Origin: Plazaster borealis
Taxonomy: Eukaryota; Echinodermata; Asteroidea; Forcipulatida; Labidiasteridae
Length of the DNA stretch: 64,000 nucleotides
NCBI GenBank assembly: GCA_021014325.1
Contig: JAJGQC010000603.1
Location: 1-64,000 of the forward strand
Direction: 5' to 3'
Each line of letters opens with the position of its first letter. The first letter of the stretch is position 1. This document shows positions 1 through 57,690 of this stretch, piece after piece. The notes under the pieces were generated by a model that was not told where the DNA came from, ran no database searches, and was given only the letters and a program-made list of their open reading frames with translations. A program made the translations under genes and the position numbers.

Positions 1-112
1 TGATAGTATAAAACATTGTAGGAAACGACTTCTTCTGAAGTAACGTAGTTTTTGAGAAAAAGGTAATTTGTTTTTTCTCACTAAAATAATAAAAACTTCT
101 TGCAAGAAGAAC
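1..112. mobile_element. TTAA-MITE family A, fragment cut by window start
   Basis: It matches the internal part of the full copies (GATAGTATAAAACATTGT onward, through the TGAGAAA-AGGTAATTT stretch) and stops at the central ACTTCTTGCAAGAAG palindrome. The left end is outside the window and the other half is missing. Confidence 0.8.
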
Positions 113-187
113 ATGGTCAAAATTCCAGAATTAAAAATGTGTATACACCTGTTTCATTAAGCACATTTCTGTGCCAATACTGTTCCA

Positions 188-3100
188 GGGGGGTGTTTCA
201 TGAAGCTTTACAATTAATCTTATCTCCAAATAATCAATCTTATCTACAAACAATCAATCTTAAACTCCTCAAATTTACAATTAATCTTATCTCTGTTTCA
301 TAAAACAAGTTAAGCTTGATATCAACCTTAACTTACTCTTCAATCGATCTTAGTCTTACACTTGATCCAAATCAGTTGTAGAAGCAAATTAATCAATCTT
401 AAGTCTGAAATGTGGTTTTCGCAAAAAATTAAAACATTTGTTTATTTTTTGATTCAATAAGCATGCCTCTCCAAAAGCTTTTATTAGATAACTGTCGCAC
501 TTTACGTGGGAAGAGAATATGTAGAGATACAGAGAACCCTCTGTATCATTGAATGAGGTTTAACATTTACAATAAATACATATTAAGGGTTCTTTTTCGT
601 CAATGACAACAACAAATTATATTTTAAATGTATAAACTTTAATTCAATTTTTTTATTTTGTGGAAAGGATTTATTCAAGCAGGTCACGGCAGAAATTGCA
701 GTGCCACTTCCCCTTTTTTGTTCAAAATCTTTTTTCAACTTCACAAAGTTTCATATTCTTTTTCCATGGAATTTTTTACCAGTGAAGCCAAGGGGAAAAT
801 GTTCATTCAAGTGTCCCAAGACCTGCTAAGCCAGCCCAACAAGCGAAACTTAAGGGACTGAAATATTGGCATTAACCCAATTAGGAGATTTATGGACGTT
901 TTCCGGAACAGCAACTATATTTTGAGTTTAATTAATATATTAAATGATTTCTGCATTTATGAAATTTTGAGACGACATTGTAAGACGATAATTACAAACA
1001 TTACTGATGCATTGAATGTCAAATCGGAACAGGTGACAGCAAAACTTGGACATTAAAAAGTAGTTGCAGAATACAACCAAAATAGTAAAAACTGCCTTTA
1101 AAACATAACCATTCAACTCATGACAAATTATTTACGAAGTCTTAGTTTCTTCCAATTTTCATTTTATTTTATGAGGACAATTAAACTATAAAAACATTGA
1201 CAAGTTTGCTTTAACATTATCATATATGTCTCCAATACATCAAATTAATTCAATTTAATTGGCAAGAATTTAAATTAACAAATAGTTAGATATGAGATTA
1301 GTTATAAAAAGAAAATAGGTCAACTTAAGTCACAGCCATTTTGTTTTCTTTGTTCAACCCAAAATTAAATTAAAATATACCCAGTAAGTTTATACCTTGT
1401 GGTCTATTACTTGAAGCATACAATTTGTAACAATTCAGCCTTAACAATAAATGAAGTGCATTTTAAAAACTTGATCAAATTAATTAAATATTTAATTTTT
1501 TCGTCATACTGATTGGCACTTACCTCACATAACACGTACGGTTTTGAAATTTGATATAATCAAGAGAGCTCGATTCAAGAACAATTTTTTTTAACAATGT
1601 AAATAAATGTTTTTGGTGGGGGACAGTAACAACATATGGGCAAAAGAGTTGGAATTTTAAACTTTAAAAAATACACAAGAAAGATGAACACGTAAAAATA
1701 ACCTCAGGGTACTGAAAACACAAGTGCATAAAATTTGTTGATATAAAAAAATTGCCAAAACATTGCATTAAAAATGACTGAAGATGTTAAAGACTGGAGG
1801 CAAATTAAAATGCCTCTCTGGACATCTGGGCCTTCCCTCAAGAAGTCCATCTTGACGTTTTCAATCCTCAATAGCTCTCTTTCCACTTCCAAATGTCTGA
1901 TGTTTGCTGCCCTTAGACTTGGTCATCACTGTTCTAAGAGCATGTTATTGTTGTTGCTGCATGCTGTTGACATTGTTGTTGCTGTTATTGAGATTGCCGC
2001 TGCTTTTGATGACATTGCTACTGCTGCTTATCAAGTTACAGGTTGTCTCATCCACCTGTGATTCTGAATCCTGTAATTTTGATTCCTGCAAGTATAAAAG
2101 AAATGCTGAAAATATGATTAAATTCATATTTACTGAGTGCTGAGTGATTCAGCTAGACCTTTCAAAGATTTGTTCTTTGGTTCTAAGGCTACACTTACAT
2201 AAACAATATTTTGTTAACGAACTTACCCAACTGTACCTCAAGTGATAAAGAATTGGTCTCTGCGTCCTGCCCATCAATCCCATGTTTCAAATGTGGTGCC
2301 AAGGCATCCTGAACACTTGCTCAAGTGTTGGATTTGTCGGAGGTACTGATCCACCACCTGAAACAATTTAGGAAAATTATAATCATGTCATTTATTTCTT
2401 AAAAACAAAAAATTATTAAGTTGACTAACGGTAGTTGGATTATAGCTTAAAACAGGGAAATCATTTCACAAGTTTTTAAAAAAATGAACATAGATCCAGT
2501 CATGCTATTGTGTACACTTTGTACACGTTATGGGGTTGATAATCAAGCTTAAAAAGTGAGCAGCTGTGTGTGGCTTTTTGTTATTAATATTTTTTATTAC
2601 AAGGATAACATATTTTTATTTTTTTACCAAGTTTAAATTTAGAATGACTCAATTTAATGTTTACCTTTTTTAGCAGTGTTTTGCTTTCCCAAATAGCTTG
2701 TGAGAAGTGCTTTCAAAAAATCTGCCAGTACCTGCAGCTCAGTAGCAGCTGAAAGTTGTACATCTAGACCTGTTGCCTTTGTCAACAAATAAAAGAAGTG
2801 GAAAGTTAAGGAAAATTTTAAGAAACAAATGTTTTAAAAATGCAGTAGAAATTGTCATTGGTTTTAATAAAATATTGACTGCCAAACATGTATAGTAAAA
2901 TTGTGAAAATCAGAAAATTAAGATAATTATAAAAACATTGTAAAATTTGAATGAAGATGTGTATTTACTATTGCCTACAGTTAACAGAATTAAAAATTAA
3001 GGCCTCAACAAGACCCCCCCCAACCCACACACAAGAAAATCAACACCCCATTCCCAACAAAGAAACAAAAACAAAAAACAAAAAACACACACAACACTAA

Positions 3101-4122
3101 CAAAACATTGATCTATAAAAAAACTTTAGTGACACAACTAAAATTAATGTACCATCCGAACTAAGGAAATGCTGGGGTGCTCTGCCAATGCCGAGTTTGC
3201 AATAAAAATATTTCGCCGAATACAAATTATTTCAATTAAAAAATATATATATTTAATAAAATATTATTATGATTTTGGTTAAAACATTTTTAAAACCAAA
3301 GGGACTTGATGTTGAAACTAATCTTTAGATTTTTCTAGTCACAATAGGCAGTGTACCTTGAATTTTATATTTTACTTTCGTGAACATATTTTTGGCCTTT
3401 TTTGTTTCATTGAATTGAACTGCATGTGTATGCCAAATTATCAATGACTGATGCTCTATTTCTTCACAAAGAAAGCAGTTTCATGTACGAAATTTTCACA
3501 TTTTGTGTAGTGTATTAGTTACTCCTTACATTAGTGAAGTATCACTTTTTTATTTGAAGGAAATTGGATAAAGCAGAAGAAACAAAATTGGTTACAAAAC
3601 GCTAACCACTGCCCTCTTGCATGCACCGTGACAGCACCACTATTTTGATGGGGAAATGGACGCAGTTGCACCGTTGCTGTCACTCCATGATTCACGCTAT
3701 GACCATAACTGTGTCTAGTGACCAGAAAATTGCCACTTTGTTTACACTAAATAAAAGACATGACATCTTCAATTACTGTACTGTCTAACCAAGAAAGAAA
3801 ACACTCTTTTCCCACACAAAAATCAACAACAAAACGTATAAAATCTACTCACCACTCACGCTGAAAAACAAGATGGCCGACTTGAGAAAAGTTTTGACAG
3901 CTCAAAGTTGCTCTCTGTGTCAAAGGTCGCGCTTTAGCCTCTGTCAATAATATTGAAGTCTTAAGATACAATTAATATTAATCTTATCTTAAACTCGATC
4001 GATCTTACGCTAAGATTGATTTTATGAAACAGAATTTAAGAATTAATTGTAGACTAAGATTGATTCAGACTTAAGATTAATAGTTAAGATTAATTGTTTA
4101 ATGTTCTTTATGAAACACCCCC
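188..4122. mobile_element. ~3.9-kb inverted-repeat-bounded element (DNA transposon derivative)
   Basis: The left end reads GGGGTGTTTCATGAA and the right end TTTATGAAACACCCC, each next to CCAGG (left 183-187, right 4123-4127), a possible 5-bp target duplication. Behind each end lie 150-230 bases filled with CAATCTTA / TAAGATTG motifs in opposite orientation. The interior is AT-rich. On its minus strand, around 1704-2752, are short open stretches with plausible splice sites (for example LQVLADFLKALLTSYLGK, and a coiled-coil-like VERELLRIENVKMDFLRE after polyN/polyQ). They could be remnants of an accessory DNA-binding (Myb/SANT-like) gene, but stops interrupt them. I see no transposase. Confidence 0.6.
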
Positions 4123-7074
4123 CAGGAAGCATAAACCTAAAACAACTAACAACAAAATGTCCCCATACGTTTATTTTAAATTAACTTGAACCAATAATTG
4201 TTCAAACAGTTACATTTCCCTCACAATGGACGACTCCCAAACAGATATAAAGCAAGAAGACAACGAACTCATGATTCCAAACTGCATATTATAGTTTATT
4301 GTTATTAAAATTGGCCACGAAAGTTATTTTTACAAGCTATTATTGCGAAGTGATAACTATAATTCTTCCTCTAATTTTCAACCTTCACAAGTTTTCTTAA
4401 AATATCAAAAATATTCATGTATTTTTGTTAGTCTTGATAATGTTCAAATTTCAAATAAATTCACATAACTGCGTGATATTCATTCATTTAAGATGGCTAC
4501 TCTTTTAGGAGGAAATAATTTCCACTGATTAATTTCCTTTTTGCAACCACAACCAGCTTAAACCCAATTTCCTTGTCATTTCAGCAAATAATTTTTCCCT
4601 TATCCATCACAATCCTTCAGCACTCAGACCGCTGTGCACTTGATCATGGTATCCTGTTGGTAAATGTAATGTGATTCCACTTTGAACCAAACAATTTGGC
4701 TCCAGAAATTATCTGGACTTGTAAACAAATGTAAAGACTCCCGAAGTCTCATTATAGTGAAATTGTTTTAATGAGAAACAATGGACTTTAAATGCATGCC
4801 ATCTTTGGAGCCAGAAGAAGCAAAAGACGAAAAGACCCGATGGCCTGCATGATGGACTTACCACCAGGGCAGGCTAGCTATGCAGTGTGAATCTACCAAA
4901 ATCAGACCAAACCAAGTAGAAGGATTTTGCTGGACATTGGGGTATCGTAGTAGTAAGCAAAACACAAAAACACACAGTAAACACACCAATAAAGCGACTA
5001 TTTCAAAGCTGCTACCAATTTCAGCTTTTTGGATTACAACTTTTTGAAATATATATTATGTTTCCTTCAAACCCTTAGCCCCCCCTCCCAGCCCACAGGC
5101 AACCTCGACCCTCCACTACCCTCCACTAATATGTCACTCAATGTCAAAATGTTTTAGATATTATAGATTGGTGTGCCTGGCCCAGTGATAAGCAATTGTT
5201 ATTGAGCCTAAAATCCTCAATCATCCGCAATAAGCCAAATTCGAAAAGGATTTTAGACGATTTGGGAGGTTAAGGGTTTTAATAAAAATATGTTTGGCTT
5301 CTAGGCTTATTTGATGCTGATATTGTTGAAAATTATTCAATAACAAGTAATATAAAAGTACACATTCACAAACAAATTACAAGCGGCGTCTAAAATACAA
5401 TCCATACACACTACAAGCAAAACATAAATCTTTGTACACTTTGTTTTTACAAATAAAAAAATTACATATTGTTGTATCTCTGCAGTAAACATTTTACATA
5501 CATTATTAAGTATACAGCCCCTTAAAAAAATACTTAAATCTTTGTTCTCCACTAAATTAAATAGTTATAATCAGATAATAATTTCATAGAAAACCTCTAT
5601 GTTCCCAACTGAAAGACAACATCACCATAAAGTAAATGCTCTTACAGGTAAATCTAGACATGAATCTAGATCAAAGTTCTACCCTTAAGTCATTGTCCCA
5701 AAATATCATTGTACAAAAGAAATTACTGGTCGTCATTTCGTTGAAGAGATATCCATCTAAACAAACACTTCTGCCCTTTGGAGAAGCTCGTATCCAAATC
5801 CCAATAGTGGCTGCAAATGACTGAAAGATTTTTTGTTTTTCATACAACTATAAAAAGGTCACGGTGAAGGTCATAAATTGAAGAGATAATTTCATATTGT
5901 GCCCTGTAAGTATACAAATTTACTTCTCAAAAACAAACACAAGTTTTGTTAAAGATTAAAAGTTGAAAACTACCCAGCATTATCAGCCGTGTCTGGATAA
6001 ATGGTCCACGAAGAATTAAAAACCAAACTAACTAAAAACACATTGTATTGACCCAATTCACCTGACGTCATCATCACAATAATCTTGGATGCGCCATTTT
6101 TGGAGTCAATGTCCCAGTGTGTTATACAGTGTAGTGTGCATTTAAGGCCGCACAGCGTTACACCTCTTACTATATGTTTACATGCAATTTGACTCCCAAA
6201 ATAGTGAGTGTGGATTTTAGTGCAAGGGGTCACTCATTCTACTGTTTAGTTTTACCCTAAGATCAAGAGTTACAAAATGACATTGTACCTAAAACATTGT
6301 TGGATAAAGAGAAAGCCATCCTGAACTGTATCTTTTAATAAGCAAGAAAACAACTACATTTTGTGCTTTCTTCTATGACCTTTGGTATAACAATTTTGAA
6401 AGACGTTTTCCGATTATAAAGCTATCCACTGGTTAATTAACAAGCATATAAAAACCTGCATTAACTTCATTCTTGCATTGAAAATCCTTCACTCATACTG
6501 AGACAGTTTAAAAATTAGGCAACAACATAGAAAAACAAGCGCAAGATACCTATTACAATGAAATTGAAAAGAGAAAAATGAATTACACAAAAATTAAATA
6601 ATGCGCACACCCAATTGGTGGACAAAATGGACGCTGTCTCTCTTTGTTAAACTGTTTAAGTTCATTATTTTCTTGTTAAAGAAATTTAATATCAAAAAAG
6701 CCCCACAATTAATTAAATGAGTTCTTCATGAAAATACCCCACTCTCGTAATATTGATATAGATTTCATTAATAAATGACCGATCAATCAAGCAACTCGAT
6801 GCCAGTCGATGGTTTATAGAGCTGATCATATAGTAACTGTTTACCCACCGATCCTAAACTCTGCTGGTGTTTAAGTAAAGCCATGTCCAAATTAATGTCT
6901 TTGGCAGTGGCTATGGCCGGAATGCCGAACAAACACATTCTGCAACACAAATGTTGCAGCCAGCGGACATAGCCGCAGCCAAAGTCACTTGATTTGGACA
7001 CGTCCTATTAGTTGTTTCATCCGGTCAGTGGAGTGAAACCCACACAGGTCCCGAGGGTTGGAGGCAGCGGCCGT
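4123..7074 (-). other. 3' UTR and 3' flank of the EGF/CUB gene
   Basis: No open frame here looks like a gene. The first part must hold the 3' UTR, but I cannot place the polyadenylation site. AATAAA overlaps the stop codon itself, so it is unlikely to be the functional signal. An inverted-repeat element lies at 6860-6995. The rest shows no recognisable feature. Confidence 0.5.
6860..6995. mobile_element. Short inverted-repeat element related to 37288-37428
   Basis: GGCAGTGGCTATGGCCGGAA on one side faces AGCGGACATAGCCGCAGCC on the other. The same GGC-TATGGC / GCCATAG...GCTGCC pattern forms the ends of the element at 37288-37428. No coding. Confidence 0.5.
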
Positions 7075-51411
<44,337 letters not shown>

Positions 51412-51490
51412 CTACAAGGAAGAGAAACACAAAGACAATGAATCAAATTTCTCACAACACAAGTATCACACCGAGTGAAAGACAGTATGT

Positions 51491-51722
51491 TTAATCTTTT
51501 CACGCGCCGACCAGACGCTAGCCTCCGCTAAAATCCCTTCAGAAAAATAGTTGTAAAACAAAAAAACGGCCACACAGTTTTCAGAATGGGAAAGAGGACT
51601 CTTGAGGGTACTATTGTGACCTGTTTTGGTGGAGGTCGCCATTTGCGAAAAAAAAGAGTAAAAAATTAATGTGTCCATTGATCAATTTATCACTAAAATA
51701 AATGGTTCATGAAAGGGTTAAC
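51491..51722. repeat. Intron repeat copy 2 of the pair
   Basis: Same content as 50325-50568 with small indels (CTTTTCACGCGCCGACCAGA start, GGTTCATGAAAGGGTTAA end). Confidence 0.85.
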
Positions 51723-53440
51723 AGGGGAAATTGTCAATTAAGGGCATGATCTTTACAATGACCGATTTGGTTGAATGCAAGTAGGTCTATTCTTGCGGTC
51801 ATTTGCAGCTGCTAGGGGCCTTTCTTTGGTTGAAAAAATGCTTGCAAATTGCTGTGGTCTCTTAATGGATATATGCCATACCCACTAGTCCATAATGCCA
51901 TGTAATTAAAAAAATTAAAAAATATTTAACAAATAATAAATCAGCTGAAAAAACCCTGTTACTATCCCTTTTATATATTTTTTTCCAATTTATTTCATTA
52001 AAAATATCGCTTTCCAGTACAACCACAAAACCTTCCTTGCTCATAATGTGGCGTCACCAGTGGAACAAGGAACAGATCTAAAATGTCTACCATTGCAGTA
52101 GCACAAGCATTTCTGAATATTTCTCTTCCACATGATGTCAATTGTAATATGCAAAGAGCCAGGGTTGTTTTTGAAAGCATTCCCAGAGAGCATTATTAAA
52201 AAGAGAAATAAATTTGAAAAAATATATTAAGGGGGTTGCAGCAGGTATATTTTCAGTTGATGCATTATTTATACACAGCATGATTAACTAGGATCTTTCC
52301 TCACCCTACGAAAAACACAATTTGGTAATTCAACACCCAAATAGTTGGACTCTGATTATGGTGGTATGCCTGATCTCATGTAGAGCATAATCAGTTTACC
52401 AGTGCAGTCCTCAGTCCAACAGAATCAAGCCAACCACGCAGTTGGAGTTTGATAGGGTTGGGTGGTTAGGGTTAGTAATAAACTTTGAGGGCATCATAAG
52501 CATTTGAAGAATATCAAAGGTAGAATATCTATGGTTACCATGTAAGGAACCTCCTGCAACCAAAAGGTCTTCTTCTCCTTTTTTCAAACAACATTATAAA
52601 TTTATACCATAACAGGATGTGATTTTCCATCATTTCTAGCCAGGTGGGAGGCAAATTTAGTGTGAGCTCTAATGTCTATACATGTTTAATTACTAAGTTT
52701 GTCTCCTTTGCTGTCATCCATTGAATAATTTCAAAATTCCACATTGGCAATGCTCCAATACAAATAATTTTTTGGTAGAGCGCCGGCACATTAATCCGGA
52801 GATTGTTCAAATCCCGCTCTAGTCAATTTGTCTTTGTTCAACCCCAAATCATTTAAAACTTACCGAATCAGTTTCCCTTGTGGTTTATTATTTGATATCT
52901 GAAAGAAAAAGTTGAATCCCCTTAAGGTGATCCCCTGGCTGCCGCTTCCGAAGGTTGTATCATAAACTTGGGTGTGATCCCTGGCTACACGGCAGAACAA
53001 AGATGTTGAAAGATATAGCTGGTTACACAGGAACCTTAAGAAGTCATATGAAAGATAAGGAAACATCAGGATGTAGATAAGTCTGAGGATAAATTGGCCA
53101 ACCTAGTGGGTAGAGAGTACTTCTGGACGAGTACTTCATTCGTGGCTCCCTGCGCTTGGGTCACTCCCTAGCCCAGGTTGGACTCCTCCATTGCATACAT
53201 CGCGATGGAGTCCAGGGTATAAAGGTCCCGCCCGTACCATTGCGGAAAAATTTATAACCATTTTTTATCATATTTTTACCTTTTTGAGGAAGCTGAAACT
53301 TGACTCACATGTTCCTTGTGTCCTGAACCTTACGCCTGCTCTATTCAGAATCGCCAATTTTATCCTTGGATGACACTATTGTGAAAATGAAATGGAAATT
53401 TATGCATTCTCGGCGACAGGCCGAAACTGACAAGATGTGA
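51723..53440. other. Non-coding stretch, upstream of the first visible exon
   Basis: No exon-like block. It contains a repeat fragment with GTGGTCTCTTAATGGATA (similar to 9060-9160) and the second tRNA-module repeat (GGTAGAGCGCCGGCACATTA at 52774, CCCCTTAAGGTGATCCCCTG at 52918). Nothing else recognised. Confidence 0.5.
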
Positions 53441-53815
53441 ATGCTTCAGCGCATGTGCATCCTTTGCATAGCAACCACGATAGAGGGCGCAGTCTTACTA
53501 TTTAACGCGGAAGTCGGTCAGGTTGCTATGCATGTCGCGCATGCGCACATGAGCCTTCACAGTCAATTGGTACACGATGATGAAAACGGTAGTGCACAAC
53601 TCGGACTTATTTGCTAGAATAATGTCATTCGTGGACGAAATTGTTATTGTTGGACCCATCAATAGTGAGTTACGGACATAAAGAATAAATGAATGGAATT
53701 TCAGCTTCTTAAATCAGGTAAAATTATGAAAAAACATTACTTCAAAATATGTTCGCATTGTAGAGGCGCTTTATACCCAGGACGTCAGGTGTACACTGAC
53801 TGACGTCCTACAATA

Positions 53816-54360
53816 CCTTTTCAGCGTCCTCCGATGCCCCGATGTACACAGAGCGCGGCCATTTTGGAATGACAAAAATAAAATCATGACGTCGTCGGCC
53901 GGCCGGACTGCGAATTATTTGTTTCCCAGCGCGGTAAAGGCTAAGATTAGCGTACCTCGCTCCCATTGGTTGGGGTCCGCATGCAAAAGCATTACAATAT
54001 CAAATGGAGCAACTGCACAGAATCGCACCCACGTTGGGAAAAAAAATTTGCAGCTCGGCCGGCTAATGACGTCATGATTTTATTTTTGTCATTCCAAAAT
54101 GGCCGCTCTGTGTACATCGGGCATCGGAGGAAGTAATTTGGAGGGCTGAAAAGGTATTGTTTGAAACATCTTCTTAAAATGTAATTTATTTCAATATCCA
54201 AAACACCACAAGCAAGCTAAGAGTTAGGTGAACACATTTGGTTGGTTTAAATCGATGACCCGCCCGTGGGAAAGGCGCCATAATTTTGTCGCGAGCTGAA
54301 GAAAAGATGGTCCGGACGTGTGGCCAAGGATTCATGGATCGTTGGCCGCAGAAGTGGGGC
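53816..54360. mobile_element. TA-flanked MITE, rearranged copy
   Basis: It shares the interior with 59447-59996 (CTCGCTCCCATTGGTTGGGG, CAACTGCACAGAATCG) and the right end GCAGAAGTGGGGC next to TA. The left end TIR is replaced by an inverted copy of the inner-right segment (ACAGAGCGCGGCCATTTTGG ... AAAATCATGACGTC), so 53816-53890 faces 54062-54160. Confidence 0.8.
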
Positions 54361-55380
54361 TAGTCGCTCCCCATCGGTACACTAGGCTCTAAAGAATCCA
54401 AATTTAGAGCCCACCACTAAAACTGGCCTAGCTACGTGGTAGCCCATGTTTATGAACATCTACTTCACTATAGTACACACAATAACCTAAAATGAAGAAG
54501 TTGCTGCTTGTTGGCATTTTTTGATGAGATTTTATTTAAATTAAGGGAAGTGTTGGACAATTCTTCGCTGCACGATTTCGATTACCAAATTGCTCAATTG
54601 CTCAGACATGTCATGCATGTAATGTGTCGACTGAGTGTCAGAGTAGAATTTAGGACACAGCACAGGACTGAAAGCATAGAGGTAGGAATAGAGTGAAAGT
54701 ATTAACGTTCTTCTAGGAACTTCTACCGGTATATTGTCATTAACAAAATGTTACTTACTTTTTTGCATTATGCTTGCATGTTGCGGATGTTGCATTCAGA
54801 ATTTGTCCCGTGCATTCAGAATTTGTCCAGATTTAAACGTTGCATCAAGCATTCTACCTCCATGCATCAAGCAACAGAGATTTGACCACCCAAGTCGATC
54901 TACACCATCAGACATCAACATGTGCAGTTTGTTCGGGATCAGCATTTATCCCATTGGCATCGTCACGAGATTTGGGAAGATCACATTTCTCAAAGAGGGG
55001 GATAGGAAACTTGTATTTTTTCCTTTCCTACCCTCAAAGTACAAATTTGTATTATTTCTAAAGCCAAGTGTACTTCATTAATTTAATACAAATCTGCGAA
55101 AACAACAAATTTTTCCCTCTAATTTAGGTACGTAGTATTTGATTTAATTTTAAATAGGCCTAAACTCGGCAATGTTACGTCCTATGTTTGCAATGGACTA
55201 ATCTTTAGAAAAGAGGAATGTCCCCCCACGGGTCCTTTTGAAATTTGAGATATTAATAATTAATATTAATATTTTGTATACAAAATTTGTATCAGGCGAC
55301 CTTCGGGCTACAACCTGCAATTTTATGATACAAAATGTCATTACTCTATGAAATAATCCCCCCCCCCCCCCGCACAAGGC

Positions 55381-55770
55381 TTAAAGGAACATTACAGAAT
55401 TGGTTTTTGCTAACAAAACAGTGTAAGCACTTTCTATTCCTACCTCCATGATATAATCCACCATACATAAACTGACAAACCTGTAGAAGTTTGAGATTGA
55501 TCGGCCATCTGGGTCACGAGAAAATAGTGAACAACCGATTACCCAAATGTACCCACACATTTGCATGTGTTATACTGCATGAATAAAACGCTCATGAGCG
55601 ATACTCCAATCGGAAATTAGTTTTATCTATTTCTCATCAAATATGGCATTTCAGACAGAAATATTTCTAGGGATGTTTTCTACTATCATCATCATTAGAC
55701 CGTGTAAGTTTTATGTAAATCTGTGATATTAAAGAAAATTTTAATTACCAGTTCTGTAACGTTCCTTTAA
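55381..55770. mobile_element. TTAA-MITE family E, intact
   Basis: TTAAAGGAACATTACAGAAT at the left and GTTCTGTAACGTTCCTTTAA at the right. The central palindrome is CGCTCATGAGCG at 55589-55600. It shares the ACTGACAAACCTGTAGAAGT stretch, reverse of the common motif. Confidence 0.92.
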
Positions 55771-56698
55771 ACCCCGCATCTGGAAAAATCCCTCCGCCAG
55801 CAGCTAGGCTTATTTTGATATAATTTTGAAAGAAACACTCAAAACAGGCAACAATTTCCGACTGGATAATGCAAAGTGTTTACAATAAAAAAATAAAAAT
55901 AAAAATAAAATAAACAATAATAATTAAAACAGAAATAAACAGCAAAATCGAGGAACTTACTATGATGAACGGCGTATGTATCTGACTTATGACTTGCGGA
56001 AATGCGGTCACTGAAAAAAGCGCCGTTCTTCAACACACGTGTGGGGAAATTTCTCAAGTTTCAGACGACTGGAAACTGTTGAAAATTGCTTTTTTTGAAC
56101 AATATGGACAGGTTAGCTTATGCTGCAAGAACCAAATGTCATTTTGGTAAGCTCATTGAGTTTTCATTTCGAGTAACATTTATGAAGAAATAAGAATTCT
56201 TTTTCTGCGCAATTTTTTTTGAAACCGCGTCAACCTCGTACACAAACGCAACACGGGGGCGATATTTTTCACGCCATAAATAATGAACAGTGTAAACAGG
56301 TAAAAGGTTGTTAATTTCATTAGAGGAACGTTACAGAACTGGTAATTAAAATTTTCTTTATGATCACAGATTTACATAAAACTTACACGGTCTTAATGAT
56401 GATGATAGTAGAAAACATCCAACATCCCTAGAAATATTTCTGTCTGAAATGCCATATTTGATGAGAAATAAATAAAAGTAATTTCCGATTGGTTGTGGAG
56501 TTTATCGCTCATGAGCGTTTTAATCATGCACTGTATCGTAGGAGGTCCTGTAGTCGGGGTGCTCCTGAAATCGGGGCAAATCTTTTACCTCTCTGTGCGT
56601 GATGTAAACAGTCCCTAGATACAATTTTTGTGGTTTGACTTGCCAAGCACAGAGTCTCCTCTCCTTCGACCAAAACTTAGAAACATGTAGGCCCTAAG

Positions 56699-57391
56699 GC
56701 CTGCGCTAAACGTCGCACTTTTGCCGTGTCGGACTCAAATAATTAGAAAATGATGAATTAAATTCGACAAAAGAGCGACGTTTAGCGCAAACTTTTGATT
56801 TAAATTCGACACTGCCGTGTAGCACGGCAAGCTCTGCCGTGCTACACGGTAGTTGCACGACGTGGTGACAAACGTCGCGCTCTTGCCGTGTCGAATGCAA
56901 TTGAATTCTCAGTCGGGCGATGCTCTCTGGGAATACGCATGCGCAAAACTTTTGAAAAATGTTTTATTTGTATTTTCTAATTATGTGAACGTTCTCCTTG
57001 TTAGTACTGTAGCTGAGAGTATTCCGGGATGGGAAAGGAAATAACTCCTGACTGGAACAAACATAATCTGTAGATTTCAGAATTGAACTAATTGATTTTG
57101 TTTGACACTCTTAAAAAAGACGATGCGCCACTCACCAACGATGGTAATAATAATGATAACATTTAAGTTGGGAAACAATATCATTATGATTTTGTCATTA
57201 ATATTTGAGTGTCACAGCTCGAATTGACATCATATAACATGACTCTTTAGCAATTTTCTCCCGCGTCGCCATTTTGAATTACTATTTTACTAAATTTGAC
57301 GTTTGTCACCAATTCGTTTTAATTGCCGCACTTTTGCCGTGCGAAAATCATTTGAGTTCGACACGGCAAAAGTTTGACGTTTAGCGCAGGC
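56699..57391. mobile_element. 693-bp MITE with 5-bp duplication
   Basis: GCCTGCGCTAAACGTC at the left faces GACGTTTAGCGCAGGC at the right. CTAAG occurs directly outside both ends (56694-56698 and 57392-57396). Internal copies of the end motif (GACGTTTAGCGCAAAC at 56777) and a CGTGTAGCACGGCA / TGCCGTGCTACACG hairpin add substructure. Confidence 0.92.
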
Positions 57392-57690
57392 CTAAGGCTC
57401 CACTGGTTAGTTGCACTTGTAAATGCAAAAAGTTGTGGTATTTTAGGCATTTCTACAAGGTACAAAAATATGTCATGCTGTCGGGGCCATAAAAAAAAAT
57501 TGCCCACCGAAAAAGTTTCATCAAACACTTTTTCAATTCACAATTCACGATGATCAAATCATGTGACTGAACATTCTGCTGAGCATTCTGGGGGAAAAAT
57601 ACAGAGGCTTAAAGAAGCCATGTGCCTTATATCATTTTCTAATAGTCTGGAGAATTTTTTTTGTAACCCTCATGTCATTATTATTATTAC

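Noticed and set aside
54734..55081. 115-codon plus-strand frame with a signal-peptide-like start (KCYLLFCIMLACCGC)
   Set aside because: No domain, no splice context and no homologue I recognise. It lies in transposon-rich DNA. A transcript would be needed to revive it.
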